Shown here one piece after another: positions 49,433 through 58,369 of a stretch of DNA of 64,000 bases. The notes under the pieces are model-generated. The model saw only the letters and a program-made list of their open reading frames with translations. It ran no database searches and had not been told where the DNA came from. Source of the DNA: Arthrobacter sp. Edens01 (GTDB lineage: Bacteria > Actinomycetota > Actinomycetes > Actinomycetales > Micrococcaceae); the NCBI RefSeq assembly GCF_001307035.1, contig NZ_LKIU01000006.1, forward strand, positions 184,388-248,387. Direction: 5' to 3'. The first letter of the stretch is position 1. Each line of letters begins with the position of its first letter. Position numbers and translations under genes: made by a program.

Positions 49433-50467
49433 ATGAGACTTTCCAAAACTGCCGCTGCCCTTTCGCTCGCAGCGCTGCTGGCATCCGGCACGGCAGCTGC
49501 CCCGGCATTCGCCGTCGGTGAGGGTCCGAACTACAACGGCAACGAGACCATCAACACCTCCATCCTGCACACCTATGACGAGATGGTGGCGGAGCTGAAG
49601 AAGCAGGACGCCAAGCAGCCGGCAATGGAGCTGGAAGTAATTGGGCAGTCGGTCAAGGGCCGGGATCTGTACCTGGCGAAGTACATCAGCAACCCCAACA
49701 ACCCCACCATCCTGTACCTGACGCAGCAGCACGGCAACGAGCAGCTCACCACCGAGGGCGCCCTCGAATTCGTCAAGCACCTGGGCACCGGCAAGACCAA
49801 GGGAGTGCTCGACGGCGTCAACATCCTGATCGTCCCGATGCTCAACCCGGACGGGGCCATGGGCGACGTCGACTTCCCGCTGGACGGCTATATCGCGAAG
49901 GGCCGCACGCTCACCCGGGCCAACGCCACCGGCACGGACCTGAACCGTGACCACGTCGCGAAGATCCAGCCCGAGACCCAGGCCCTGCACAACAACGTGA
50001 TGCGTGCCTACGACATCGACTACATGATCGACCTGCACCACCAGGGCACGCAGAGCGAGCGTGACGGCCAGCTGGTCTCGGGTTCGATCCTCTACCCCAC
50101 CACCCCGAATGCCTCCCCCGACGTTGTTGAAGGCTCCAAGCAGCTTGGTGCCGTGGTCTTCAACGCAATTGACCCCACCGGCTGGGGCCACCTGGGCCGC
50201 TACGTGGGCGGATCCGCCGAGACGATCAGCCGAAACGGTATTGCCGTCGAATACGGCATTTCCACCCTGCTGTTCGAAATGCGCGGCATGTCGGACCATT
50301 CCAACCCCTCCGCTGTGCTGGGCCAGAAGAGCAACGGCTATCTGATCAAGCAGACCGTCACCACCCTGGATGCGACTGCCCGCGCCATCGCGGACCGGTC
50401 GATCGAAAGCACCGATACCTCCATCTGGGACACCCTCGCCGAGCAGACCACCCGCCCGAGCGAATAA
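49433..50467 (+). CDS. Secreted M14-family zinc carboxypeptidase
   Basis: The 344-residue enzyme has a signal peptide (residues 1-27, ending APAFAV). Zinc ligands are in TQQHGNEQLTTEGAL (His and Glu near 95) and DLHHQGT (His near 205), and the catalytic Glu is in TLLFEMRGMSDH (near 285). The tyrosine in SAETISRNGIAVEYGIS lies before the catalytic Glu. Together these match the deacylase/carboxypeptidase M14 fold, and the protein should cleave C-terminal residues or amide bonds outside the cell. ATG at 49433 has AGGAG 8 nt upstream. It is single-gene and ends before a very strong terminator. Confidence 0.9.
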   Translation: MRLSKTAAALSLAALLASGTAAAPAFAVGEGPNYNGNETINTSILHTYDEMVAELKKQDAKQPAMELEVIGQSVKGRDLYLAKYISNPNNPTILYLTQQHGNEQLTTEGALEFVKHLGTGKTKGVLDGVNILIVPMLNPDGAMGDVDFPLDGYIAKGRTLTRANATGTDLNRDHVAKIQPETQALHNNVMRAYDIDYMIDLHHQGTQSERDGQLVSGSILYPTTPNASPDVVEGSKQLGAVVFNAIDPTGWGHLGRYVGGSAETISRNGIAVEYGISTLLFEMRGMSDHSNPSAVLGQKSNGYLIKQTVTTLDATARAIADRSIESTDTSIWDTLAEQTTRPSE

Positions 50468-50498
50468 GGCCCTAGGGAGAACGGCTCCCGCTGATTGT

Positions 50499-50548
50499 CA
50501 GCACTGGAAAAGGCGTGTTCCTTGGGGAGCACGCCTTTTCCAGTGCTG
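50499..50548. terminator. Long perfect hairpin terminator after the M14 gene
   Basis: CAGCACTGGAAAAGGCGTG pairs with its exact reverse complement (19 bp) across a 12-nt loop. The descending arm contains CCTTTTCC; a long T run after the stem is absent. It ends the carboxypeptidase transcript. Confidence 0.88.
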
Positions 50549-50668
50549 GGAGGCCCTCGGTGTTGAGAGACCGATCGGCAGTGAAAACCGGCCGGGGTCT
50601 TCCGGCCGGGACGTGCGGGGAAGATACTTCCTCTGAGAATCACCTTCCATGGTGTCGAAGGAGTCAGC

Positions 50669-52159
50669 ATGTCCACGGCAAACAAGGGAACGTCCGTTTT
50701 CCGGCGCAAGCCGATTGAGCTGACCGAAGACGAAGCCTCCGGTTCCAAACTCTTCAAAAGCCTGGGGCTCTGGCAGCTGACTGCCATCGGCGTCGGCGGC
50801 ATCATCGGCATCGGTATTTTCACGCTGGCAGGACTGGTTGCCAACGGGGGGCCTGACGCCGAGGGCGTGGGACCGGCGGTTTTGATTTCCTTCCTGATCG
50901 CTGGGCTCGCGAGCGCCGCGGCTGCACTGTCCTACGCCGAGTTCGCCGGGATGGTTCCGCGCGCCGGGTCCGCGTACACCTACGGGTACGTAGCCCTTGG
51001 GGAGATCATCGGCTGGTTCATTGGCTGGGACCTGCTGCTGGAGTACACGGCGATCGTCGCCGTCGTCGCCATTGGCATTTCCGGCTACTTCACCGAGTTC
51101 ATGGCCGGAATCGGCCTGGACGTACCGGTGTGGATGCAGGGCACCGGGGACGTGATTGAAGGCGGGCTGGTCAACCTGCCGGCCCTCGTGGTGTGCCTGT
51201 TCATCACGTTTATCCTCAGCCGCGGCACCAAGACGTTCGGCCGCTTCGAACTGGTGGCGGTGGGCCTGAAGGTCCTGCTGATCCTGTTCATCATTGGGCT
51301 GGGCATTTTCTTCGTCAACACGTCCAACTACACGCCGTTCCTGCCCAACGGATTCGGCGCCGTGTTCACCGGAGCCGCCACGGTGTTCTTTGCCGTGTTC
51401 GGCTACGACGCCATGAGCACGGCCGCGGAAGAGGCCAAGGACGGTAAAAAACACATGCCCAAGGCCATCCTGCTCTCGCTGGGAATTGCGATGGTGCTCT
51501 ACATCCTGGCCACCCTGGTCCTGACCGGCATGCAGAACTACACCGAAATCAGTCCGACGGCGGGGTTCGCCTCAGCGTTCCAGAACGTGGGCCTGCCTGT
51601 GATTGCCACGGTGATCTCCGCGTTCGCCGTGCTGTCTATCCTGACCGTGATGCTGACCTTCCTGCTGGGTGTGACCCGTGTGTGGTTCTCCATGAGCCGG
51701 GACGGACTGCTTCCCCGGTGGTTTTCCGCCACCGATTCCAACGGCACCCCGCAGCGGGTGACCTGGATAGCCGGCGGCGTCTCCGCCCTGCTCGCCGGGT
51801 TCTTCCCGATCCGGGCGGTCGCGGACCTGACCAACATCGGCATCCTGGCCGCCTTTGTGGTGGTCTGTATTGCGGTGATCGTGCTGCGGCGGACCCAGCC
51901 GGATGCGCCGCGGGAGTTCCGTGTACCGCTGATGCCGTGGGTACCGGCGTTCGGCGTCCTGGCCTCCGCCTTCCTGATCGCGCAGCTGCACTGGGAGACC
52001 TGGCTGCGGTTCGGCGTCTGGCTGCTAATCGGGATGGCGGTGTACTGGTTCTACAGCCGGAAGCACTCCCTGCTGAATCCCTCCAGCCCCCGCCACAGCC
52101 CGTCCGGAGACGCGGGATCGCCGCCTTCGCCGTCTCCGGAGCCCGACGCCGCGGGCTAG
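50669..52159 (+). CDS. APC-family amino acid permease (cationic amino acid-type)
   Basis: The 496-residue permease has 12 predicted helices. Features are LTAIGVGGIIGIGIFTLAGLVA near residue 40 (the unwound glycine-rich TM1 of APC transporters), AEFAGMVPRAGSAYTYGYVALGEIIGWFIGWDLLLEY near 90 (typical CAT/YfnA consensus) and FFAVFGYDAMSTAAEEAKDGKKHMPKAILLSLG near 240. The tail is Pro/Ser-rich and cytoplasmic. It is convergent with the RpiR regulator; the two stop codons share the same CTAG bases. Substrate is an amino acid or related amine. Confidence 0.92.
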   Translation: MSTANKGTSVFRRKPIELTEDEASGSKLFKSLGLWQLTAIGVGGIIGIGIFTLAGLVANGGPDAEGVGPAVLISFLIAGLASAAAALSYAEFAGMVPRAGSAYTYGYVALGEIIGWFIGWDLLLEYTAIVAVVAIGISGYFTEFMAGIGLDVPVWMQGTGDVIEGGLVNLPALVVCLFITFILSRGTKTFGRFELVAVGLKVLLILFIIGLGIFFVNTSNYTPFLPNGFGAVFTGAATVFFAVFGYDAMSTAAEEAKDGKKHMPKAILLSLGIAMVLYILATLVLTGMQNYTEISPTAGFASAFQNVGLPVIATVISAFAVLSILTVMLTFLLGVTRVWFSMSRDGLLPRWFSATDSNGTPQRVTWIAGGVSALLAGFFPIRAVADLTNIGILAAFVVVCIAVIVLRRTQPDAPREFRVPLMPWVPAFGVLASAFLIAQLHWETWLRFGVWLLIGMAVYWFYSRKHSLLNPSSPRHSPSGDAGSPPSPSPEPDAAG

Positions 52160-53043
52160 ATTGCGCGGTTTTCCTCCGCGCCGGGACTGATTGGGTATGC
52201 CTCCTCGGCAGCTGCCAGACGGTCCCTGGCTGCCGTGCCCAGAGCTGCGGCGAGCGCGGCGATGAGCGCCTCCGTTACTGCCATGGCAGGTGTCAGCGAA
52301 TCGAAGGGAACCGTTGATTCCACCGGGCAGGGCAGCGTGACTGCGGCATCGGATGCCAGGGGAGAAAGCCACTGGTCCGTGATCAGGATGAGCGTGGCGC
52401 CCTGCTTCGCCGCACGCCGGCCGAAGTTCACTGTTTCTTCCTCGTATCGGCGGAAGTCGAATACCACCAGGACATCTGCGGCTCCCAGGTCCAGCACGCG
52501 CGCTGCCCGCGAGAGGCTCCCGTCAGGGACGGCGTCCACTCCCGGCCGCATGAGTCCCAGGTGGACGGCCAGGTATCCGGCAAGGAAGCCGCTGAACCGT
52601 CCGCCAATCACTGAGACCTTCCGGTCCGTACGGGCGAGCAAGGCTACGGCATCCTCAAATGCCCCCACCGGAAGGACGTCGAATCCGTCCTGCACCGACC
52701 GGGAAAGTACCCGGCCGGCGTCGCGGAGGGATCCGCTCCCCTGCCCGGTGCTGTGGCTGCCGCCGAATTGTTCGAGCGCTGACACGTGGCGGTGTGCCAG
52801 CTCGGAGCGCAGCCGGTCCTGGAATTCGGGATACCCGGCGTAGCCAAGGGAAGACACGAAGCGAATGACGCTGGGGGCGCTGACCCCCGCCCTGCCCGCC
52901 AGCCGTGCAGCACTTTCGAGTCCGGCCCGCGGATAGTCGTTGAGGAGTTCACGCGCGATGCGGCGCCCGGAGGGAGTGGAGGCTGACAGAGCCTCGGAGA
53001 TCCTGCGTGCAACCGGTGTCTCATCCTCGCCCTCGAGTTTCAT
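52156..53043 (-). CDS. MurR/RpiR-family transcriptional regulator
   Basis: A 295-residue regulator. The N-terminal HTH_6 domain (ARRISEALSASTPSGRRIARELLNDYPRAGLESAARLAGRAGVSAPSVIRFVSSLGYAGYPEFQ) is followed by a SIS sugar-isomerase-like domain (about 130-270, VSVIGGRFSGFLAGYLAVHLG, DVLVVFDFRRYEEETVNFGRRAAKQGATLILITD). SIS domains bind phosphosugars or other ligands; some relatives near amine genes respond to non-sugar signals. ATG at 53043 is the likely start. It is divergent from the permease/GS-like operon and almost certainly regulates it through the TTTCATGA/TCATGAAA repeat. Confidence 0.92.
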   Translation of the reverse strand: MKLEGEDETPVARRISEALSASTPSGRRIARELLNDYPRAGLESAARLAGRAGVSAPSVIRFVSSLGYAGYPEFQDRLRSELAHRHVSALEQFGGSHSTGQGSGSLRDAGRVLSRSVQDGFDVLPVGAFEDAVALLARTDRKVSVIGGRFSGFLAGYLAVHLGLMRPGVDAVPDGSLSRAARVLDLGAADVLVVFDFRRYEEETVNFGRRAAKQGATLILITDQWLSPLASDAAVTLPCPVESTVPFDSLTPAMAVTEALIAALAAALGTAARDRLAAAEEAYPISPGAEENRAI

Positions 53044-53097
53044 GACATGAACATTACATAGGGACCCTTGACCGTGCAATCATGAAATGCCTATAAC
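53038..53097. promoter_or_regulatory. Divergent promoter and operator of the permease/GS-like operon
   Basis: TTGACC (53068-53073) and TATAAC (53092-53097), 18 bp apart, form a good rightward sigma-70 promoter. Inverted half-sites TTTCATGA (53038-53045) and TCATGAAA (53080-53087) flank its -35 box, the second lying inside the spacer. The first overlaps the RpiR gene's start. Repression of both directions by the RpiR protein is the natural reading. Confidence 0.7.
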
Positions 53098-53167
53098 AGT
53101 ACGCACCTGCTGGTCGGCGTAGAGCTCCATGGCCCCGGCTGATTCCTCACCATCGAAAAGGATCATC

Positions 53168-54595
53168 ATGCCCCAAGCGACGCAACAGAAACCCGTGCGG
53201 AAACTACGCTCCTGGGAAGCAGCCGCTCTCTCCGTCGGCTTTATGGCACCGCTGCTGGCCATGTCCCTGAACGGCATTGGGGTAGCGGGGCTGGTTGGCA
53301 CCTCGGTCAGCTTCGTCTTTCTCGTAGCGTTCGCGGGCACCGCTTTCATCGCCTACGGCTTTGTGCGCCTGACACGCCGCTTCAACCATGCCGGTTCGGT
53401 GTACGCGCTTGCCGGACGCACGATCGGTCCACGTGCAGGTTTCTTTGGCGGATTCGCCCTCTTGGGCACCTACGTCACCTTTGCCGCGTGCACACTCGCT
53501 GCCTGCGCCGTCTTCCTCGAAGCCTGGATGACAGCGTGGAACCCGGACGCCGCGTCCTTGCCCTGGATACTCGCTTCCCTTGCGGCAGCGGTCTTGGCCC
53601 TAGCCGCCAACTTCCGTGAATCCCGGTTCACGGCACGGCTGCTGACCGCCATCGGAGGGTTCGGTGTCCTGCTCATGCTCATCCTCGGCGGCGTCATCCT
53701 GGTCAAGGCGGCCACCGGGGCCGCACCCGTGGAAACAGCCGTGGACCTTTCCCTTCTGCTGCCCGGCGAGGTTCCGCTTTCCACCCTGCTCACGGCCTCA
53801 GTCTTCGCGTTCCTGTCCTGGGCAGGCTTTGAATCGTGCGCTTCACTTGGCGAAGAAACAGCCAATCCCCGCAAAGCCATCCCGCTTGCCCTCGGCGGAT
53901 CCGTGGTGGGCTGCGGCCTGATCTATGTCTTTATGATGTTCAGCCAGCAGGTCGGATTTGGTTCCAGCGAGGAAGGAGCTGCAGCGTTCGCGGCGTCGTC
54001 CTCTTCGCTGACGGAACTGGCCGGCATGTACATCAGCCGTGAATACGCCCTCCTGCTGGCGTTTGCCGCGTTTATGGTCGCGTTCGCCTCGACGCTGAGT
54101 TCAACCGCTGCCGCCTCGCGCCTGGTCTTTGCACTTGCCCGTGACGGCTTCGGCCCCCGGTCGCTCTCCGTCATTCATCCGGGCAGCGGCATTCCGCGCC
54201 GGGCGGTGGCAGCGGTAACCGCGACGGCGGCTGTGCTCGCCGTACTGCTCTGGGCCGGCGGGGTCGGTGCATTCGATGCGTACTACTGGTACGCGACCAT
54301 CGCCGTCCTGTGCCTGCTTGTGGCCTATGCGACCACCACGGCGGGCGTGGCTGTCCATATCCTCTCCGGCAAGGGATCGATTCCGCGCTGGGAACTGGTT
54401 CTTCCCGTCATCGGCATCGCCTACCTGGTCTTCGTCTTTGTGGTCCAGTCCGTCGACCAGCCGGCGCCGTATTCCTACTTCCCCGCTGTCGCTGCAGCCT
54501 GGTGCCTCGTCGGTGCCGGAATTGTCATCGCGGCGCCTGCCATGGCGAGGCGAATAGGCGAACGCCTTATCGAGGAGGACGCCTCCCATGCGTGA
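53168..54595 (+). CDS. APC-family permease of the glutamylation operon
   Basis: The 475-residue permease has 12 predicted helices. Key stretches are SWEAAALSVGFMAPLLAMSLNGIGVAGLVG (TM1, residues 14-43), YGFVRLTRRFNHAGSVYALAGRTIGPRAGFFGGF near 75-108 (HAGS-x-Y motif of the amino acid/amine branch), and AFLSWAGFESCASLGEETANPRKAIPLALGGS near 225. Start ATG at 53168 has AAAGGA upstream. The stop overlaps the next gene by 8 nt. First gene of a four-gene operon; its substrate is likely the amine or amino compound processed downstream. Confidence 0.9.
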   Translation: MPQATQQKPVRKLRSWEAAALSVGFMAPLLAMSLNGIGVAGLVGTSVSFVFLVAFAGTAFIAYGFVRLTRRFNHAGSVYALAGRTIGPRAGFFGGFALLGTYVTFAACTLAACAVFLEAWMTAWNPDAASLPWILASLAAAVLALAANFRESRFTARLLTAIGGFGVLLMLILGGVILVKAATGAAPVETAVDLSLLLPGEVPLSTLLTASVFAFLSWAGFESCASLGEETANPRKAIPLALGGSVVGCGLIYVFMMFSQQVGFGSSEEGAAAFAASSSSLTELAGMYISREYALLLAFAAFMVAFASTLSSTAAASRLVFALARDGFGPRSLSVIHPGSGIPRRAVAAVTATAAVLAVLLWAGGVGAFDAYYWYATIAVLCLLVAYATTTAGVAVHILSGKGSIPRWELVLPVIGIAYLVFVFVVQSVDQPAPYSYFPAVAAAWCLVGAGIVIAAPAMARRIGERLIEEDASHA

Positions 54596-55910
54596 ATCGA
54601 AGAACCGCGACGACGAACTGGTCTTCGTGGCAACGAATGACATTAGCGCCATCACGCGCGGACGGGCCATGCGGCTGGGTGACCTGGATTTCGCGACCGG
54701 ATGCGGCTGGGTCCCGGCGAACATCGGGATCGGACCGTTTGGACACATTGTTGACGGGATCGCCTTCGGATCAATCGGCGACCTGCGCCTGATTCCCGAC
54801 GCCGGCACGCTGACCCGGATCGACGGCATTCCCGGCAAACCACCGGTGAACGTGGTCCTGGCGGATATCACCCACACGGACGGAACCGCCTGGGAATGCT
54901 GCCCCCGGACGTTCCTGCGGCGTGCAATTGAGGACCTCGAGTCTGAGACCGGACTGAGCGTCCACGCGGCCTTCGAACATGAGTTCATGCTGCTGTCCGA
55001 CGCTGTCCCGGACGCACCGTTCTCCTACCAGGCCATGCGTAGCGTGGAACCAATGGGAACGGAACTGCTGCAGATCCTGGCCGACGCGGGACTCGATCCG
55101 GAGAACTGGCTCCCTGAATACGGTGCCCACCAGTGGGAGCTAACCGTTGGGGCAACCGGGGCCCTGGCTGCCGCTGACCGCGCGGTACTGCTGCGGGACA
55201 TTGTCCGCGACTACGCCGTGGCTACCGGGCGCCGGGCGTCCTTCTCACCGCTGGTCGATGCCGAGGGATCGGGCAACGGAGCACACGTGCACCTGAGCCT
55301 GCGGGATGCCGCCGGAGCACCGGCGACCTACGATCCGGACCTTCCCGGACGGCTGTCAAAAGCCGCGGGCTCCTTCGCCGCAGGCATCCTGCGGCACACC
55401 GCGGCACTGGTGGCGCTCACCTCGCCGAGCGACATTTCCTATCTTCGTCTGTCCCCTCATCGGTGGTCGGCTGCCCAGGCGTTCCTGGGTGAACGCAACC
55501 GGGAAGCCATGCTTCGTGTGTGTCCGACGATCGATATGGCCGGGAAGGAGATCGGGCCCCAGTTCAACCTCGAGTTCCGGGCAGGAGACGCCGCAGGCAA
55601 CCCCTGGCTCACGATGGGTGCCCTCATCCGTGCCGGACTCGAAGGCATCCGCGACGGGCTTCCGACCCCGGTGGTGGTGGACCGGCAGGTCGAGGAACTC
55701 AGCCCCGAGGAACGCGGAGCAGCCGGTGTCAGCGATCTGCCCGGTTCACTGGCCGAGGCGCTTGACGCCCTGCAGGCGGACGAAGTCGTTCGGGGATGGT
55801 TCGCGCCCGACCTTATCGACATCCACCGCGCCATCAAACGCGACGAAATAAACCAACTCGTCGGCCTTTCCGAGGCCGAAAAATGCAGGAGGTACACCGG
55901 TGTCTACTAG
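54588..55910 (+). CDS. Glutamine synthetase-like ligase (GlnA3/GlnA4, gamma-glutamyl-amine synthetase type)
   Basis: A 440-residue enzyme of the GS-I fold without the adenylylation loop typical of GlnA1. Active-site pieces are visible: HAAFEHEFMLL (metal-binding Glu, near residue 128), GHVHLSL-type GSGNGAHVHLSL (near 235, ATP/metal site with His), SPHRWSAAQAFLGERNREAMLRV (Arg near 310, glutamate-binding) and FNLEFRAGDAAGNPWL (Glu and Arg, near 335). The entry Asp50-equivalent region differs from true GS, so the acceptor is probably an amine rather than ammonia. Coupled by overlap to the permease and the following amidohydrolase. Confidence 0.88.
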   Translation: MRESKNRDDELVFVATNDISAITRGRAMRLGDLDFATGCGWVPANIGIGPFGHIVDGIAFGSIGDLRLIPDAGTLTRIDGIPGKPPVNVVLADITHTDGTAWECCPRTFLRRAIEDLESETGLSVHAAFEHEFMLLSDAVPDAPFSYQAMRSVEPMGTELLQILADAGLDPENWLPEYGAHQWELTVGATGALAAADRAVLLRDIVRDYAVATGRRASFSPLVDAEGSGNGAHVHLSLRDAAGAPATYDPDLPGRLSKAAGSFAAGILRHTAALVALTSPSDISYLRLSPHRWSAAQAFLGERNREAMLRVCPTIDMAGKEIGPQFNLEFRAGDAAGNPWLTMGALIRAGLEGIRDGLPTPVVVDRQVEELSPEERGAAGVSDLPGSLAEALDALQADEVVRGWFAPDLIDIHRAIKRDEINQLVGLSEAEKCRRYTGVY

Positions 55911-57042
55911 GACATCCAGTCAGGACGGAATGTTCGGCGCACCGCTGATCGACCACCATTGTCACGGTGTTATGGCACGGCCGCTGCAGCGCGCAGAATT
56001 TGAGGACCTCGCCACGGAATCCAGCTGGCCGGGGCCCGCCGGGACAACCTTCTTCGACACCCAGCTTGGCTTCGCTATCCGGCGCTGGTGTGCGCCGGTG
56101 CTGGGCCTGGAGGCACATGTTTCGCCGGAGGACTATTTGGCTCGGCGTGCCGAGCTCGGTGCGGACGCCGTCAATTCACTGCTGCTGAGTGCGGCAAACC
56201 TGGACACGGTGCTGGTGGAAACCGGTTACCGCGGTGAGGAGATCACGTCCCCGGAGCAAACCGGGCTGCTGGCGTCCGCCGGGTTCCGTGAAGTCGTGAG
56301 GCTGGAACGAATCGCCGAAGAGGTTGCCGCAGCCGGGACCACGCCGGGAACTTTCGCCGCCGACTTCGCTGCAGCCCTGGAGGAACGCTCCCGGAACGCT
56401 GTAGGGGTGAAGTCCATCATGGCCTACCGCTACGGTCTGGACTTCAACCCGGACCGCCCGTCCGACCAGGAGGTTCAAACCGCGGCAGCGCAGTGGCTCG
56501 CCGCTGCCGGAAACGAACCCCGCATGGACCACCCCGTCCTTCTGCGGCATCTGCTGTGGGCTGCAGTGGATCTGGGCAAGCCTATCCAGTTCCATGTTGG
56601 TTACGGCGACGCCGACGTAGACCTGCACCGCTGCAATCCCCTGAACATGACTGCCTGGCTCCGTGCAGTACGCAGCCGCAATGTTCCCGTCATGCTCCTG
56701 CACTGCTACCCGTTCCAGCGGGAAGCGGGCTATCTGGCCCATGTGTTCCCTCATGTGTACGCCGACGTCGGACTGGCTGTGAACTACACCGGCAGCCGGT
56801 CCGACGCAGTGATCGCCGAGTCCCTGGAACTCACTCCGTTCCACAAGGCTGTCTTCTCCACGGACGCTTTTGGCCTGCCCGAGCTGTACTTCCTGGGCGC
56901 TCACCTGTTCCGCCGCGGCTTCGACCGCGTGGTGGGACGGTGGGTCGAGGACGGCGAGTGGTCTCCGGCGGATGCGGAACGCGTTGCCCACCTGATAGGC
57001 CACGTGAATTCCGAGCGTGCCTACGGGCTGGAACCGCGGTGA
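55900..57042 (+). CDS. FluG N-terminal-type amidohydrolase
   Basis: A 380-residue metal-dependent TIM-barrel hydrolase. The metal motif H-x-H appears as LIDHHCHGVMARPL near residue 18, VKSIMAYRYGLDF near 170 supplies the bridging lysine (carbamate), IQFHVGYGDADVDLHRCNP near 230 and MLLHCYPFQREAGYLAHVF near 265 give the His ligands, and AVFSTDAFGLPELYF near 305 the catalytic Asp. This is the domain that fungal FluG and plant nodulin-type proteins fuse to a GS domain; here it is a separate gene overlapping the GS-like gene by 11 nt. The GTG start at 55900 gives this coupling. Confidence 0.87.
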   Translation: MSTRTSSQDGMFGAPLIDHHCHGVMARPLQRAEFEDLATESSWPGPAGTTFFDTQLGFAIRRWCAPVLGLEAHVSPEDYLARRAELGADAVNSLLLSAANLDTVLVETGYRGEEITSPEQTGLLASAGFREVVRLERIAEEVAAAGTTPGTFAADFAAALEERSRNAVGVKSIMAYRYGLDFNPDRPSDQEVQTAAAQWLAAAGNEPRMDHPVLLRHLLWAAVDLGKPIQFHVGYGDADVDLHRCNPLNMTAWLRAVRSRNVPVMLLHCYPFQREAGYLAHVFPHVYADVGLAVNYTGSRSDAVIAESLELTPFHKAVFSTDAFGLPELYFLGAHLFRRGFDRVVGRWVEDGEWSPADAERVAHLIGHVNSERAYGLEPR

Positions 57043-58271
57043 CAGGGGCAGCCGTTGTCCGGCAGGGATCCGGGACGGAGACTTCCGCCGCACTCTTCGC
57101 CGAGCTCAATGCGGCGCTGGACCTCGAGCTGGGCGGTGCGGTGGAACTGCGTCACCGGCTGCATGCGGCACCATGCCTTTCCGGCGCTGAACAACCGGCG
57201 GCAGACCAGCTGGCAGGGTTCATCGGCCGTCCGGTTCAGCCTGTGGCGTCCACGGGTTTCTACCTGCGGACAGGCCCGGAGGACGGGCCCTCGGTTGCGG
57301 TGCGGACCGAACTGGACGGCCTGCCCCTGGTCGAAGAAAACGATGTCTCTTTCGCTTCTGCCAACGGCGCCATGCACGCCTGCGGCCACGACGTGCACCA
57401 GGCCGCCTTCGCGGCATTCGTTCGGGCGGCAGCCGCCGTCGAACTGCCCTTCGCACTGACGGCAATTGCCCAGCCGCGGGAGGAAACCTATCCTTCCGGC
57501 GCCCTGGACATCATCAATGACGGGCTGCTGGCCCGCGAACAGGTGGCATCCGTCCTGGCTGTCCACGTTCACCCGGGCATCCCGGAAGGGTCTGTGGCGA
57601 CGGGCAGCGGAGCCATCAACGCCGCTGCCGACGAGTTCGAAATCGTAGTCCGCGGGCGCGGCGGCCACGGAGCGTATCCCCATTCGAGCGTCGACCCGGT
57701 CCCCGTTGCGGCGAGAATCTGCCTGGCGGCGTACGACCTGATCCGCAGCACGGTCAGCCCGGTTAGCCCGGCCGCACTGACCGTCGGCGAGCTCAAGACA
57801 GGAACGGCGTCGAACGTCATTCCCGATCAGGCGCTGATCCGCGGCACCCTGCGGACCATGGACAAGCATGAGCAGTCCCTGCTGCACACGGCCCTGCGCC
57901 GCTGTGCGGAGCATACTGCTCAGGCAGCCGGCGCCACGGCGGAAGTCAGCATCACCGTTGGTGAACCGGTCCTGCGGAATGATGCCGTTCTCTCATCCCG
58001 CGCAGAGCGTTGGCTGGCACAGCAGGGACTGGGAAGTGCCGAGCCGTTGCGCAGCTGCGGCGCGGATGACTTCTCGTTCTTCACCGAAGCCGTCCCGGGG
58101 GTTATGGCCTTCCTGGGAGTGCGCAGTCCTTCCCCTGCACCGCAGAGCCCGCTGCACTCGGCTACTTTCCTGCCTCCGGACACAGCCGTTGGGGAATGCG
58201 CCCGGACGCTGGTGGCACTGTATGTCGGTGCGGTCGAGGAGCTGCTCGCCCAGCAGCCCGCTGGCGGGTAG
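57039..58271 (+). CDS. M20-family amidase/peptidase (N-acyl-amino acid/aminoacylase type)
   Basis: The 410-residue hydrolase of the IAA-amino-acid/hippurate branch has VELRHRLHAAPCLSG near residue 30, metal motif AMHACGHDVHQAAF near 105, catalytic region QPREETYPSGA near 145, VRGRGGHGAYPHSSVDPVP (dimer and active-site loop) near 205, and CGADDFSFFTEAVPGVMAFLGV near 345, the last metal ligand. The GTG start overlaps the amidohydrolase stop (GTGA). Last gene of the operon: it could cleave a gamma-glutamyl or acyl amide produced or imported upstream. Confidence 0.88.
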   Translation: MTGAAVVRQGSGTETSAALFAELNAALDLELGGAVELRHRLHAAPCLSGAEQPAADQLAGFIGRPVQPVASTGFYLRTGPEDGPSVAVRTELDGLPLVEENDVSFASANGAMHACGHDVHQAAFAAFVRAAAAVELPFALTAIAQPREETYPSGALDIINDGLLAREQVASVLAVHVHPGIPEGSVATGSGAINAAADEFEIVVRGRGGHGAYPHSSVDPVPVAARICLAAYDLIRSTVSPVSPAALTVGELKTGTASNVIPDQALIRGTLRTMDKHEQSLLHTALRRCAEHTAQAAGATAEVSITVGEPVLRNDAVLSSRAERWLAQQGLGSAEPLRSCGADDFSFFTEAVPGVMAFLGVRSPSPAPQSPLHSATFLPPDTAVGECARTLVALYVGAVEELLAQQPAGG

Positions 58272-58369
58272 GCCCCGGCGCGCCGTCCCCAAGCACCCCT
58301 GCTGCTGGCAAGACAGCCAGCCGCGCTCTGCCCGGACTACCTCAGGCAACCAGCCCAGCCAGCGGGCAG

